A DNA stretch of 64,000 nucleotides, taken from assembly GCF_025660475.1 (NCBI RefSeq), contig NZ_JAOUSF010000004.1, positions 335,048 to 399,047 on the forward strand. Direction: 5' to 3'. This stretch comes from Perspicuibacillus lycopersici. GTDB lineage: Bacteria; Bacillota; Bacilli; Bacillales; Caldibacillaceae. Below, piece by piece: positions 8,002 to 15,778 of the stretch. The notes under the pieces were generated by a model. That model ran no database searches. It was not told where the DNA came from and was given only the letters and a program-made list of their open reading frames with translations. A program made the position numbers and the translations under genes. The stretch's first letter is position 1. Each line of letters starts with the position of its first letter.

Positions 8002-9348
8002 TTATCCGATAAAAATGTCCTCCTCTGGATAGCGTATCGAGGATGATTTTTGCTTTGTAAATAGAAATGCAATTGTTAATGGACCAATACGACCGATGAA
8101 CATCATAACGATGATAATACATTTTCCAATCGACGTAAGGTCTGCCGTTATCCCAGTTGTTAAACCAACCGTACCGAACGCAGAGACAACTTCAAATACA
8201 ATGGATAAAAACGGCGCATTTTCAGTAATTGTTAATAAGAAAATTGTAACAAAAATAAGCATGAAACTAATAATGGTAATCGCCAATGCTTTTAATATCG
8301 CTTGTTTTTTAATTGCTCGATTGTATATGATCGTTTCATCTTTTCCCCTTAAATACGAATACGTAGCTAAAATCAATACAATAAAGGTTGTAACTTTAAT
8401 CCCACTGGCAGTCGAGCTACTTCCTGCACCGACAAACATAAGGAGCATCATAAGTAGTAGCGAAGGGGTTGTCATCGCCCCAATATCAATAGAATTGAAA
8501 CCAGCAGTCCGAGTGGTTACTGCTTGGAAATAAGCTCCCCATAGCTTATCTGGTAAGGAAAGCGAGCCAAGCGTACCTGGATTAGAATATTCAAGAATAA
8601 ATAGTAATAATGTCGCAATCACATTTATGCCTAATGTTCCGACAAGCATCATTTTCGAATGTAACGATAAATGCTTGAAATTTTTCTTATTCCATAAGTC
8701 TACTAGTACGGTAAAACCAATACCACCTGTAATAAATAATCCAGTAATTACGATATTAACTAATGGATCCCCAGCATATGAAGTTAAATTATCTGGCCAT
8801 AAAGAAAAACCAGCATTGTTAAAAGAAGCTATCGTATGAAATAAGCTTTGATACATTCCAGTTTGCCACCCAAATGCTGGTACCCATTTAATGGATAAAA
8901 GGATGAAACCAATCGCTTCGATACTAATTGAAAAAATAAATAATGCCTTTACTAATTGTACTAGTCCACCTAATGCGGTTTGGTTGAGTGATTCTTGAAT
9001 AAGGACACGTTCTTGTAAACCAATTTTTTTCTTAAACATTAAAAAAAATAATACAGCAAAGGTCATAAACCCTAAACCACCAAATTGCATAAGAAGCATA
9101 ATAATAACTTCACCAAATGTTGTAAAAGTAGTCCCTGTGTCGACAACAGCGAGCCCAGTTACCGTTGTAGCAGAGGTTGCTGTAAATACTGCATCTAACC
9201 AGGAGATTGATGCAGATGTTGCAAAGGGCAGCTTCAATAAAAAGGTTCCTAGTAAAATAAGAACGAAAAAGCCACTAGCCAATATTTGTGGTGGGCTAAG
9301 TTGGAACATTCGCCTTTTTAATGGATGATTGTCATTTGATAGAATCAT
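8002..9348 (-). CDS. ktrB: K+ uptake channel subunit, KtrB/TrkH family
   Basis: A 448-residue integral membrane protein with the four M1-P-M2 repeats of the SKT superfamily. The P-loops read SATTVTGL, FHTIASFNNAGF, AVTTRTAGFNS and SAFGTVGLTTG, each with its filter glycine; the gate loop GAGSSSTASGIKV in repeat D is also present. KtrB is the Na+-dependent K+ translocating dimer that pairs with a cytosolic KtrA ring. Its ATG is three bases after the ktrA stop codon, so the two are one operon under the c-di-AMP riboswitch upstream. Confidence 0.95.
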   Translation of the reverse strand: MILSNDNHPLKRRMFQLSPPQILASGFFVLILLGTFLLKLPFATSASISWLDAVFTATSATTVTGLAVVDTGTTFTTFGEVIIMLLMQFGGLGFMTFAVLFFLMFKKKIGLQERVLIQESLNQTALGGLVQLVKALFIFSISIEAIGFILLSIKWVPAFGWQTGMYQSLFHTIASFNNAGFSLWPDNLTSYAGDPLVNIVITGLFITGGIGFTVLVDLWNKKNFKHLSLHSKMMLVGTLGINVIATLLLFILEYSNPGTLGSLSLPDKLWGAYFQAVTTRTAGFNSIDIGAMTTPSLLLMMLLMFVGAGSSSTASGIKVTTFIVLILATYSYLRGKDETIIYNRAIKKQAILKALAITIISFMLIFVTIFLLTITENAPFLSIVFEVVSAFGTVGLTTGITADLTSIGKCIIIVMMFIGRIGPLTIAFLFTKQKSSSIRYPEEDIFIG

Positions 9349-9351
9349 AGG

Positions 9352-10008
9352 TTACATCCCTTTTTCTTCGAATCGTTTCAGATTGTCCTTCTTCCCGATA
9401 ACAACAAGTGTATCCCCTTGATAAATAGCTGCTGATGGGGAAGGAGATACGGTAACTTCATCCTCACGCTTAATTGCGATAATCGTGCAGTCATATTTCA
9501 AACGAATATCCAGTTCCTCTAATGATTTATTATTAATTTTTTTTGTCGCAATCAATTCTATAATGCTATAGTCCTCTGAAAGCTCAATAAAATCTATTAC
9601 TCTATTTGAATTTAGCTGGCGAGCAATTCGGACTCCCATATCTTTTTCAGGGTGAATAATTCGATCGGCACCAATCTTTTCAAGCACCTTTTGATGTTTT
9701 GTATCACGAGCCTTTACCCAAACCTCTTTCACACCAAGCTCTTTTAATAACAAGGTACAGAGAATGCTAGCTTGGATATTATCCCCGATGGCAACGATCG
9801 CATAATCAAAATTCCGCACGCCAAGTGATTTTAATGCTTTTTCGTCGGAAGCATTGGCAATTGCAGCATGTGTGCAATAATCCGACATATAATTCACTTT
9901 ATCCTCATTCATATCTACTACTAATACTTCATGTCCTAAATGATAGAGCTCCTTACAAATACTTCGACCAAATCGACCTAGCCCCATAATGACAAATTGC
10001 TTCTTCAA
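9352..10008 (-). CDS. ktrA: Ktr K+ uptake regulatory subunit, RCK_N/RCK_C
   Basis: A 218-residue cytosolic gating protein. The Rossmann motif GLGRFGRS begins at residue 9 and binds ATP/ADP; the C-terminal RCK_C domain (about 135-218, ending VVIGKKDNLKRFEEKGM) is the c-di-AMP site in KtrA/KtrC. A TTG start at 10008 is chosen because GAGGAG precedes it by six bases and MKKQFVIMGLG is the usual N terminus; the open frame runs 29 codons further upstream without a ribosome-binding site. The usual family length is about 220 aa. Confidence 0.93.
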   Translation of the reverse strand: MKKQFVIMGLGRFGRSICKELYHLGHEVLVVDMNEDKVNYMSDYCTHAAIANASDEKALKSLGVRNFDYAIVAIGDNIQASILCTLLLKELGVKEVWVKARDTKHQKVLEKIGADRIIHPEKDMGVRIARQLNSNRVIDFIELSEDYSIIELIATKKINNKSLEELDIRLKYDCTIIAIKREDEVTVSPSPSAAIYQGDTLVVIGKKDNLKRFEEKGM

Positions 10009-10130
10009 AGTTGTCTCCTCTTTTCTGTTTCTGTGCAATCTATTATTTTTCCCAAAAAGGGTTGTTTTTCTAAATACAGAATGAAGGTACTTCACACTGT
10101 AAAAAGGATGCTATTTAATGAGTGATATAC

Positions 10131-10164
10131 AATGCTGAGCAGATTGAATTTACATGTAGTCCCA
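10131..10164. repeat. partial copy of the dispersed GCTGAGCAG element
   Basis: AATGCTGAGCAGATTGAAT, then a degenerate TAGTCCC part, matches the end of the dispersed element seen at 15405, 34618 (inverted), 37938, 60636 and 61807. It lies in the ktrA leader, between the riboswitch terminator and the start codon. Confidence 0.6.
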
Positions 10165-10201
10165 TGCTTGGATTTTAGTCTGCGGAAATAAAAATGACCA
10201 A

Positions 10202-10412
10202 TAAAAAAAGACCATCAAAATAGAATGGTCTTAGGAATAAACCTTTGACCTTTCTCTCCAGATAAAAATTTAACGCTTCCGAGGTTAGCTGTCGGATTAG
10301 GGATTGAGAGTATCCCTTCTTATTAGTCAATAAGATTCACCCCAAGATAGCTCAAAGCTATCGAATGGTTCCCCCGCTCAAAATGGCTGATTCAGCGATT
10401 AAAAGGTATTCG
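10202..10412 (-). promoter_or_regulatory. c-di-AMP riboswitch (ydaO/yuaA class) with terminator, upstream of ktrA
   Basis: Read on the minus strand, the segment has the class-defining blocks in order: AGCGGGGGAACCA, TTGGGGTGAATC, GGGATACTCTCAATCCC, CGACAGCTAACCTCG and GAGAGAAAGGT. A perfect hairpin (TAAGACCATTC...GATGGTCTT) and T run follow at 10232-10202. The class is a genetic OFF switch: c-di-AMP stabilises the aptamer and promotes termination, lowering KtrAB synthesis when c-di-AMP is high. Confidence 0.95.
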
Positions 10413-10444
10413 GATATTTAGTTTTATCAAATGAAACAAAGATA

Positions 10445-10473
10445 AATCTACTCCGATTTTATATAGGTGTCAA
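10445..10473 (-). promoter_or_regulatory. sigma-A promoter of the ktrAB riboswitch leader
   Basis: On the minus strand TTGACA (10473-10468), a 17-bp spacer and TAGATT (10450-10445) lie about 30 bp upstream of the aptamer. The remaining space up to the doxX copy 3 promoter (10474-10664) shows nothing further. Confidence 0.7.
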
Positions 10474-10670
10474 TACGTTTTCCAAAACTTAATAATTGCC
10501 ATTAATTTTATTCATGATAAAGCTTGATTTAATAGGGATTTGATAGAAAAAAATCAATGGATTAATTGTTATTATATAGTAGCAATGTAATAAAAAAATT
10601 GTTATTCAGTATAAAAACAGTCTGCATTTTTCAAAAGTTAAAATTGTTATTACTGTATGGAACGTAAAAA

Positions 10671-10830
10671 ATGACAAAATGGTGACAAGGCTTGCAATGG
10701 GAATAAAAGTGCGGTATATTAAACGTGTAGAAGATAGTGAAACATTTCACAAATAGAAATCACGATATTAAGTAGTTAAAGCAAAAGCAATTATTCCTTT
10801 TTTTAAACATATTTGTGAAAAACTTCACAA
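10671..10830 (+). promoter_or_regulatory. promoter and two Rex-like operators of doxX copy 3
   Basis: Same arrangement as copy 2: ATGACA and GTGACA 11 bp apart (10671, 10682), TTGCAA (10692)-N17-TATATT (10715), operators at 10735-10752 and 10813-10830 (TTGTGAA-AAAC-TTCACAA). The block is nearly identical to copy 2 from the poly-A just before the first TGACA. Confidence 0.7.
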
Positions 10831-10861
10831 TTTGCAACTAAAATATATGGAGGAAATAAAA

Positions 10862-11377
10862 ATGAAAAAACAATGGTTCAATAACCCAATCGTAAACGTA
10901 ATTTGGACAGTGGCAAGAATTTGGTTAGGACTTCAATGGATCGAAGGAGCGTGGCATAAATTTACTGGTGGGTTTGATGCAGCAGGATTTTTACAAGGCG
11001 CAATCGCCAAAGCCGGAGGTGAGGCACCAGTAGTCCAAGGCTGGTACGGAGCATTTCTAGAACATTTCGCAATGCCGAATGTAGAAATCTTTAATGTCGT
11101 CATCCCAGTCGGAGAATTCCTAGTAGGCATTGGTTTAATACTTGGAGCAGCAACAATTCCAGCATTAATCGCAGGGGCATTCATGAACTTGAACTTCTTA
11201 TTAGCAGGAACAATCAGCACAAACCCAGTATTATTAGCAGTTGCAGTTATCTTATTATTCATCGGAGCAGGCACATACTACTACGGTGTGGACCGATTCG
11301 CAGTACCAATGATCAAAACATATTTCGCAAACAGACATAACCGTGGCAATAAAGTGAAGAAAGTAGCAACAGTTTAA
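10862..11377 (+). CDS. DoxX-family membrane protein, copy 3
   Basis: Encodes exactly the same 171 residues as copy 2, with six synonymous differences. The start at 10862 follows TGGAGG. Copy 4 begins only 62 bp downstream with no terminator between, so copies 3 and 4 are probably cotranscribed. Confidence 0.85.
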   Translation: MKKQWFNNPIVNVIWTVARIWLGLQWIEGAWHKFTGGFDAAGFLQGAIAKAGGEAPVVQGWYGAFLEHFAMPNVEIFNVVIPVGEFLVGIGLILGAATIPALIAGAFMNLNFLLAGTISTNPVLLAVAVILLFIGAGTYYYGVDRFAVPMIKTYFANRHNRGNKVKKVATV

Positions 11378-11397
11378 CAATAAAAATTTCACCAATA

Positions 11398-11415
11398 TAG
11401 TGAATAACTTCACAA
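11398..11415 (+). promoter_or_regulatory. Rex-like operator before doxX copy 4
   Basis: TAGTGAA-TAAC-TTCACAA lies in the 62-bp gap between copies 3 and 4. No -35/-10 pair was found there, so the site may act as a roadblock or mark a remnant promoter. Confidence 0.55.
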
Positions 11416-11439
11416 AAATCAAAATCGGGGGAAATTAAA

Positions 11440-11955
11440 ATGAAAAAACAATGGTTCAACAATCCAATCGTAAACGTAATTTGGACAGTAGCAAGAATTT
11501 GGTTAGGGGTACAATGGATCACAGGTGGTTGGCATAAATTAACGGATGGCTTTGATGCAGGTGGATTTTTACAAGGTGCAATTGCAAAAGCTGGGGGCGA
11601 GGCACCAACCGTGCAAGCGTGGTACGGAACATTTTTAGAAAACGTCGCAGCACCAAATGTAGAATTATTTAATTTCGTTATTCCATGGGGAGAATTTTTA
11701 GTAGGACTTGGCTTGATTCTTGGAGCGTTAACAATCCCAGCATTAATTGCAGGAGCATTTATGAACTTTAACTTCTTACTAGCTGGAACAATTAGCACAA
11801 ATCCAATTCTATTAGCATTTGCAGTTATCCTATTATTTGTTGGAGCAGGAGCATATTACTTCGGTGTTGATCGATTCTTAATCCCAATGTTCAAAACATA
11901 TTTAGATAACAGAAGAAACCGTGTAGCGAAACAGAAAAAAACAGTAACAGCTTAA
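11440..11955 (+). CDS. DoxX-family membrane protein, copy 4
   Basis: A 171-residue paralog that keeps the N-terminal MKKQWFNNPIVNVIWTVARI block of copies 2 and 3 but differs more afterwards (ITGGWHKLTDGFD, FLENVAAPNVELFN, NRRNRVAKQKK tail). Four membrane helices are expected. GGGGGA serves as ribosome-binding site. Fixed across all four copies are the W-x-V-A-R-I-W start of helix 1, the FxQGAIAKA loop, and the GVDRF turn near the C terminus. Confidence 0.85.
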   Translation: MKKQWFNNPIVNVIWTVARIWLGVQWITGGWHKLTDGFDAGGFLQGAIAKAGGEAPTVQAWYGTFLENVAAPNVELFNFVIPWGEFLVGLGLILGALTIPALIAGAFMNFNFLLAGTISTNPILLAFAVILLFVGAGAYYFGVDRFLIPMFKTYLDNRRNRVAKQKKTVTA

Positions 11956-11971
11956 CGATAGAAGCTCAAAG

Positions 11972-12015
11972 AAAAAAGCAAGTCACCAGTAAATTTCAGG
12001 GTGACTTGCTTTTTT
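11972..12015. terminator. bidirectional terminator after doxX copy 4
   Basis: AAAAAAGCAAGTCACC (11972-11987) pairs perfectly with 12000-12015. The right arm overlaps the last codons of the convergent 168-aa gene. Confidence 0.9.
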
Positions 12016-12502
12016 CTTTTTCGATGGACGCGAGTGGAGTTAACTTCCAATCTTGTACATAACCTTGCTTATCTAAATGGAAGGTTAATATATATTTTCC
12101 ATCATGCAGTGTGTTTACCTCATACTCAAAATTTGTATGATCCGATATCCCGAAAAATTGGAGTGCCGGATGAAGAATCGGCTGATTTTGCTTAGATAAG
12201 ATAATTTCCTCGGAAGGTATAATGAGTGCTCCCGCCAAGTAGGGAAGAATAGAGTTTTCTTCAAAGGCTACTAAACGTTCTTTTGTTTCCAACGTTTGTT
12301 TAAAACAAAAAATACTAAAGAAAATAATCCAAAAAATAATCCCATACCAAATGATTTTTTCGTATATTTTTTTAAAAAATAATGTTTTTTCTTTGTTTTT
12401 CATATGTATACTATTCACTTTATCCATCGAAGATATTAAACGAGTAAATGGCTTTGTGTTAAGAAGATAGTTGAAAAATTTATTAGATGTTTTTTCCTTC
12501 AT
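11996..12502 (-). CDS. single-pass membrane protein, function unknown
   Basis: A 168-residue protein with a basic N terminus, one transmembrane helix at about 50-68 (IIWYGIIFWIIFFSIFCF) and an outer domain of about 95 residues. Its start is one base past the stop of the 331-aa membrane protein upstream, so the two form an operon. I recognise no family. Confidence 0.7.
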   Translation of the reverse strand: MKEKTSNKFFNYLLNTKPFTRLISSMDKVNSIHMKNKEKTLFFKKIYEKIIWYGIIFWIIFFSIFCFKQTLETKERLVAFEENSILPYLAGALIIPSEEIILSKQNQPILHPALQFFGISDHTNFEYEVNTLHDGKYILTFHLDKQGYVQDWKLTPLASIEKEKSKSP

Positions 12503-12503
12503 C

Positions 12504-13499
12504 TCACAATGCCTCCTTCATTTCTATTGGATCATCGGAGAAGTGATATTGTATCATCGGACGATAAAACGGATAAATATCTACAATTCCTGTTAATTTA
12601 TCCTCTTCCGTAATATCTTGAATATAAATATTTTTAATTAATGTTCCATCTAACAATTTCATTTCAAGCTCAATGGTAATTGAAGAGAGATTTTCTAAAG
12701 AAATATCGGATAAATCCTGTTTTTTTAGTTGAACAATTAAGGAAACATCACTTAAATCTGTTTTTAATACTTGTTCATTTTCCCAGTCCTTAGGAATGTT
12801 CATTTCTTTTCGCGTATAATAGTACTTGATTTTTTTATACCCTTGATCAGTGGAAAAGTTATAATTGCACGTTAAATATTGGATATTACGCATACTATAA
12901 ATATATAAGTTCATATGAGAAGGCTCATTATTAAAATAATTTAACGTGAACTTGGAATCCATAAGTGCTAATTCAGCTATCGAAAGGCTTTCGGAATAAA
13001 AGTTATTTTCTAGACGGTGGGTTGCATCTTCCATATTAATGCTCGATGGAATATTTACGAAGCTACTAATATCCTTCAATTTAACTAATAAATAAATGAA
13101 ACGTGATAAAATCACTAAGCTAATCGTAACTAATATCCAAACAAACCCTAACAAAATTGGATTAGTAAATTGTCCCCCCATTAATAGTAGAAAAATAAAC
13201 CAAGCAATCCCAACAATAAAAATTGTCCATATTCCAATGTTAATGGAAAGTTTGATAGGTGGGTCTAATTTAATGAATTTCCCGTATTGAACAAGTAACC
13301 AATTGATTTTTCCATAATTCTTTTCGATATTTTTATAATCATAAAATTGATAGGTCTCCCTTAATTTCCAGAGAACTTCCCTTGCCTTCTCAATATTGTA
13401 TTGAGTATTCAGTGTCACAAAGATGGCGATTAGACCGACTAATGATAATAGCCCGCCACTTACCCCAAACAATATGTTCGTTACTAAATCAATTTGCAA
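12504..13499 (-). CDS. multi-pass membrane protein, function unknown
   Basis: A 331-residue protein with one hydrophobic segment at about 7-30 and two more at about 84-108 and 114-138, then a soluble domain of about 190 residues rich in beta-prone sequence. The start is TTG, supported by AGGGGTG eight bases upstream. It is the first gene of a two-gene operon. No family was recognised; a shared membrane complex with the 168-aa partner is plausible but untested. Confidence 0.7.
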   Translation of the reverse strand: MQIDLVTNILFGVSGGLLSLVGLIAIFVTLNTQYNIEKAREVLWKLRETYQFYDYKNIEKNYGKINWLLVQYGKFIKLDPPIKLSINIGIWTIFIVGIAWFIFLLLMGGQFTNPILLGFVWILVTISLVILSRFIYLLVKLKDISSFVNIPSSINMEDATHRLENNFYSESLSIAELALMDSKFTLNYFNNEPSHMNLYIYSMRNIQYLTCNYNFSTDQGYKKIKYYYTRKEMNIPKDWENEQVLKTDLSDVSLIVQLKKQDLSDISLENLSSITIELEMKLLDGTLIKNIYIQDITEEDKLTGIVDIYPFYRPMIQYHFSDDPIEMKEAL

Positions 13500-13524
13500 A
13501 ATGAATACACCCCTATACAGAATT

Positions 13525-13552
13525 ATTATATTAATCGTACAATATTCGACAA
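13525..13552 (-). promoter_or_regulatory. candidate promoter of the two-gene membrane operon
   Basis: Minus strand TTGTCG (13552-13547), 16-bp spacer, TATAAT (13530-13525); the ribosome-binding site follows about 12 bp later. Confidence 0.55.
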
Positions 13553-13572
13553 ATTTCTACTATCCATTTTTA

Positions 13573-13615
13573 CAAAAAAAGTGCGAATCCCATTAAAAGA
13601 CAACGGGTTTCGCAC
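13573..13615 (-). terminator. intrinsic terminator of the alpha-glucosidase gene
   Basis: GTGCGAAACCC (13615-13605) pairs with GGGATTCGCAC (13591-13581), with seven T after the stem on the minus strand. Confidence 0.85.
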
Positions 13616-13624
13616 AGATTGTTA

Positions 13625-15292
13625 TTATTTAATTGTATAAATTCTTGCTTCATACGGTTTTAACGTTAATGAAGCTGTATTTTCTTGTCGATCCACCGGA
13701 TAATTATGAAGCAATAGCTGTTCATTATTTAAAGCAAATGCATCGTTTTCAAAGGTAGCAGGGGTGTCTGATAAGTTTGTTAATACTAGAACCTGCTCAT
13801 CCCCTAATGTTCTTGTATATGCAAATATTTGTGGGTGTTCCTCCAAAATTAAATCAAAAATTCCATAGGTAAAAATTTTATACGTTTTCTTCAGCTGAAT
13901 CATTTTTTTATAATAATGATAAATGGAGTTTGCATCCTCTATTTGTGCTTGCACATTAATTTCTTTATAATTTGGATTCACACCAATCCAAGGAGTAGCA
14001 GTTGAAAATCCAGCATGTTCAAGTGAACCTGACCATTGCATTGGGGTACGGGAATTGTCTCGACTGGATGCCCAAATGTACTCCATTACTTCTTGATGGG
14101 AAGCACCTTCACTGCGTTTAATATTATAAAGATTGATGGATTTCACATCGTCATATTCCTCAATGGTTGGAAACTGCACATTTGTCATGCCAATTTCTTG
14201 CCCTTGATAAATGAATGGTGTTCCTTGCATAAAGAAATACATTGTCCCTAATGCAGTTGCACTTTCACGCCAAAATTCCTTATCATTGCCCCATGTCGAT
14301 ACAACCCGAGGTAGATCATGATTTTCAATAAATAGTGCATTCCAGCCAACGTTTTCTAAACCTTTTTGCCAGCGATTCAATACTTTTTTCAATTCAACAA
14401 TATCAATAGATGCTTTTGTTTCTGCGTCCCAAAGTGCTAAATGTTCAAATTGGAAAACCATATTGAACTTGCCATTTTTCTCACCAACCCAAAGGTCAGC
14501 CTCTTCTGCACTTACACCATTTGCTTCACCGACCGTCATAATGTCGTATTTTGCAAATGTTTCATCCCGTAATTCTTCTAAATATTTATGAATTCCTTCG
14601 ACATTCATATGGTAATCAAAGGAGGAAACATATTTTAAGCCTTTCGGGTTAGGTAGATCAGGTAATCCTTGTTTTTTATTGATATGGCTAATCGCATCAA
14701 TTCGGAAGCCATCAATTCCTTTATCTAACCACCAGTTAATCATGTCATATAGGGCAAAACGAACTTCTTTGTTTTCCCAATTTAAATCTGGTTGTCTAGT
14801 GGAGAAGAGGTGAAGGAAGTATTGATCGGTAGTTTCATCGTATTTCCATGCAGAGCCACCGAAAATACTTTCCCAGTTATTTGGTTCTTTGCCGTCTTTT
14901 CCATCTCGCCAAATATACCAATCCCGTTTATCGCTATCTTTTGAGGATTTCGATTCGACGAACCATGGGTGTTCGTCACTTGTATGGTTAATGACGAGGT
15001 CAATAATTAGCTTCATTCCCCGTTTGTGTGTTTCTTCTAATAATGCATCAAAATCGGCCATTGTCCCGAATTCTTCCATTATATCTTGATAGTCACTAAT
15101 GTCATACCCGTTGTCATCGTTTGGAGATTTATACATTGGGCATAACCAAATGACATCTATGCCAAGTTCTTTTAAATAATCCAGTTTGGAGATAATTCCT
15201 TGAATGTCACCTATTCCATCACCATTGGAATCCATAAAACTTCGTGGATAAATTTGATAGGCAACTGCTTCTTTCCACCAAATTTCTTTCAT
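13625..15292 (-). CDS. malL: GH13 alpha-glucosidase (oligo-1,6-glucosidase/MalL family)
   Basis: A 555-residue intracellular GH13 enzyme cleaving maltose- or isomaltose-type oligosaccharides. DGFRIDAI places the nucleophile at Asp199, VGEAN gives the acid/base Glu256, and FIENHDLPR the transition-state Asp326. The residue after the nucleophile is Ala200. In studied family members Val here goes with alpha-1,6 specificity and Ala or Thr with alpha-1,4, so a maltase-like preference is inferred despite the MalL-like overall sequence. No transporter or LacI-type regulator is adjacent. GGTGAGG precedes the ATG. Confidence 0.9.
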   Translation of the reverse strand: MKEIWWKEAVAYQIYPRSFMDSNGDGIGDIQGIISKLDYLKELGIDVIWLCPMYKSPNDDNGYDISDYQDIMEEFGTMADFDALLEETHKRGMKLIIDLVINHTSDEHPWFVESKSSKDSDKRDWYIWRDGKDGKEPNNWESIFGGSAWKYDETTDQYFLHLFSTRQPDLNWENKEVRFALYDMINWWLDKGIDGFRIDAISHINKKQGLPDLPNPKGLKYVSSFDYHMNVEGIHKYLEELRDETFAKYDIMTVGEANGVSAEEADLWVGEKNGKFNMVFQFEHLALWDAETKASIDIVELKKVLNRWQKGLENVGWNALFIENHDLPRVVSTWGNDKEFWRESATALGTMYFFMQGTPFIYQGQEIGMTNVQFPTIEEYDDVKSINLYNIKRSEGASHQEVMEYIWASSRDNSRTPMQWSGSLEHAGFSTATPWIGVNPNYKEINVQAQIEDANSIYHYYKKMIQLKKTYKIFTYGIFDLILEEHPQIFAYTRTLGDEQVLVLTNLSDTPATFENDAFALNNEQLLLHNYPVDRQENTASLTLKPYEARIYTIK

Positions 15293-15404
15293 ACTGTAAT
15301 CCTCACCTTCTGTTATGACTGTGCAATATTTTGTTTAGAAAAATCGTTTGCATGAATGTTTTTTATGTTGATGTTTAGAGTAGGGATATAAATCAAACAA
15401 AAAT

Positions 15405-15474
15405 GAATGCTGAGCAGAATGAATACCCGTAGTCTCCCACCCGCTTAGAATGTATGAGCGAAATATATTCATTC
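15405..15474. repeat. copy of the dispersed GCTGAGCAG element in the malL leader
   Basis: GAATGCTGAGCAGAATGAAT and the following CCCGTAGTCTCCC match the end of the dispersed element; GAATGAATA and TATTCATTC (ending near 15474) can pair. It lies in the roughly 300-nt untranslated leader of malL. Confidence 0.65.
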
Positions 15475-15515
15475 GGGGGATTATTTCAAAACAACTACCC
15501 CTAATATCTTAAGCA

Positions 15516-15529
15516 TCAAAACGCTTTCA
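15516..15529 (-). promoter_or_regulatory. cre-like site (CcpA) in the malL leader
   Basis: On the minus strand TGAAAGCGTTTTGA matches TGWNANCGNTNWCA except at the penultimate base. It lies about 70 bp downstream of the predicted start, a position that suits roadblock repression. Confidence 0.5.
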
Positions 15530-15575
15530 ATTCTAGCTAAAAAAAGAAGCTGATTTCTTAATGAATGCAACAAAT

Positions 15576-15632
15576 AATGCAAACGATTGCATTGATTGGT
15601 TCTATCATACCATGAGATATTAGTATTGACAA
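15576..15632 (-). promoter_or_regulatory. malL promoter with LacI-family-type operator
   Basis: Minus strand TTGTCA (15632-15627)-N17-TATGAT (15609-15604), then AATGCAATCGTTTGCATT at 15593-15576, an 18-bp near-perfect palindrome with a central CG, as typical for LacI-family repressors. It covers the predicted start of transcription. The cognate repressor is not in this window. Confidence 0.7.
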
Positions 15633-15683
15633 TATTTATGGGAAGAATCAAGTGGATGTCATGGAGAATTCATAAAAAAGGGC

Positions 15684-15733
15684 AAAAATATAGAGCTGTT
15701 TATATACCACATGCAAGAGAATGGAACAGCTCT
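15684..15733 (-). terminator. probable terminator of the TetR-family gene
   Basis: AGAGCTGTT (15733-15725 on the minus strand) pairs with AACAGCTCT (15700-15692), followed by a short T-rich tract. The loop is long (24 nt), so strength is uncertain. Confidence 0.5.
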
Positions 15734-15778
15734 CGAAATGCTCGATATTTTTTAAGGCAAAATTTATCGTAGGTTGAA

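Noticed and set aside
11313..11798. Long minus-strand frames opposite the doxX genes (also 5702-6136, 7499-7840, 10933-11274)
   Set aside because: Antisense shadows arising from the codon pattern of the doxX genes; they repeat in each paralog and lack start signals.
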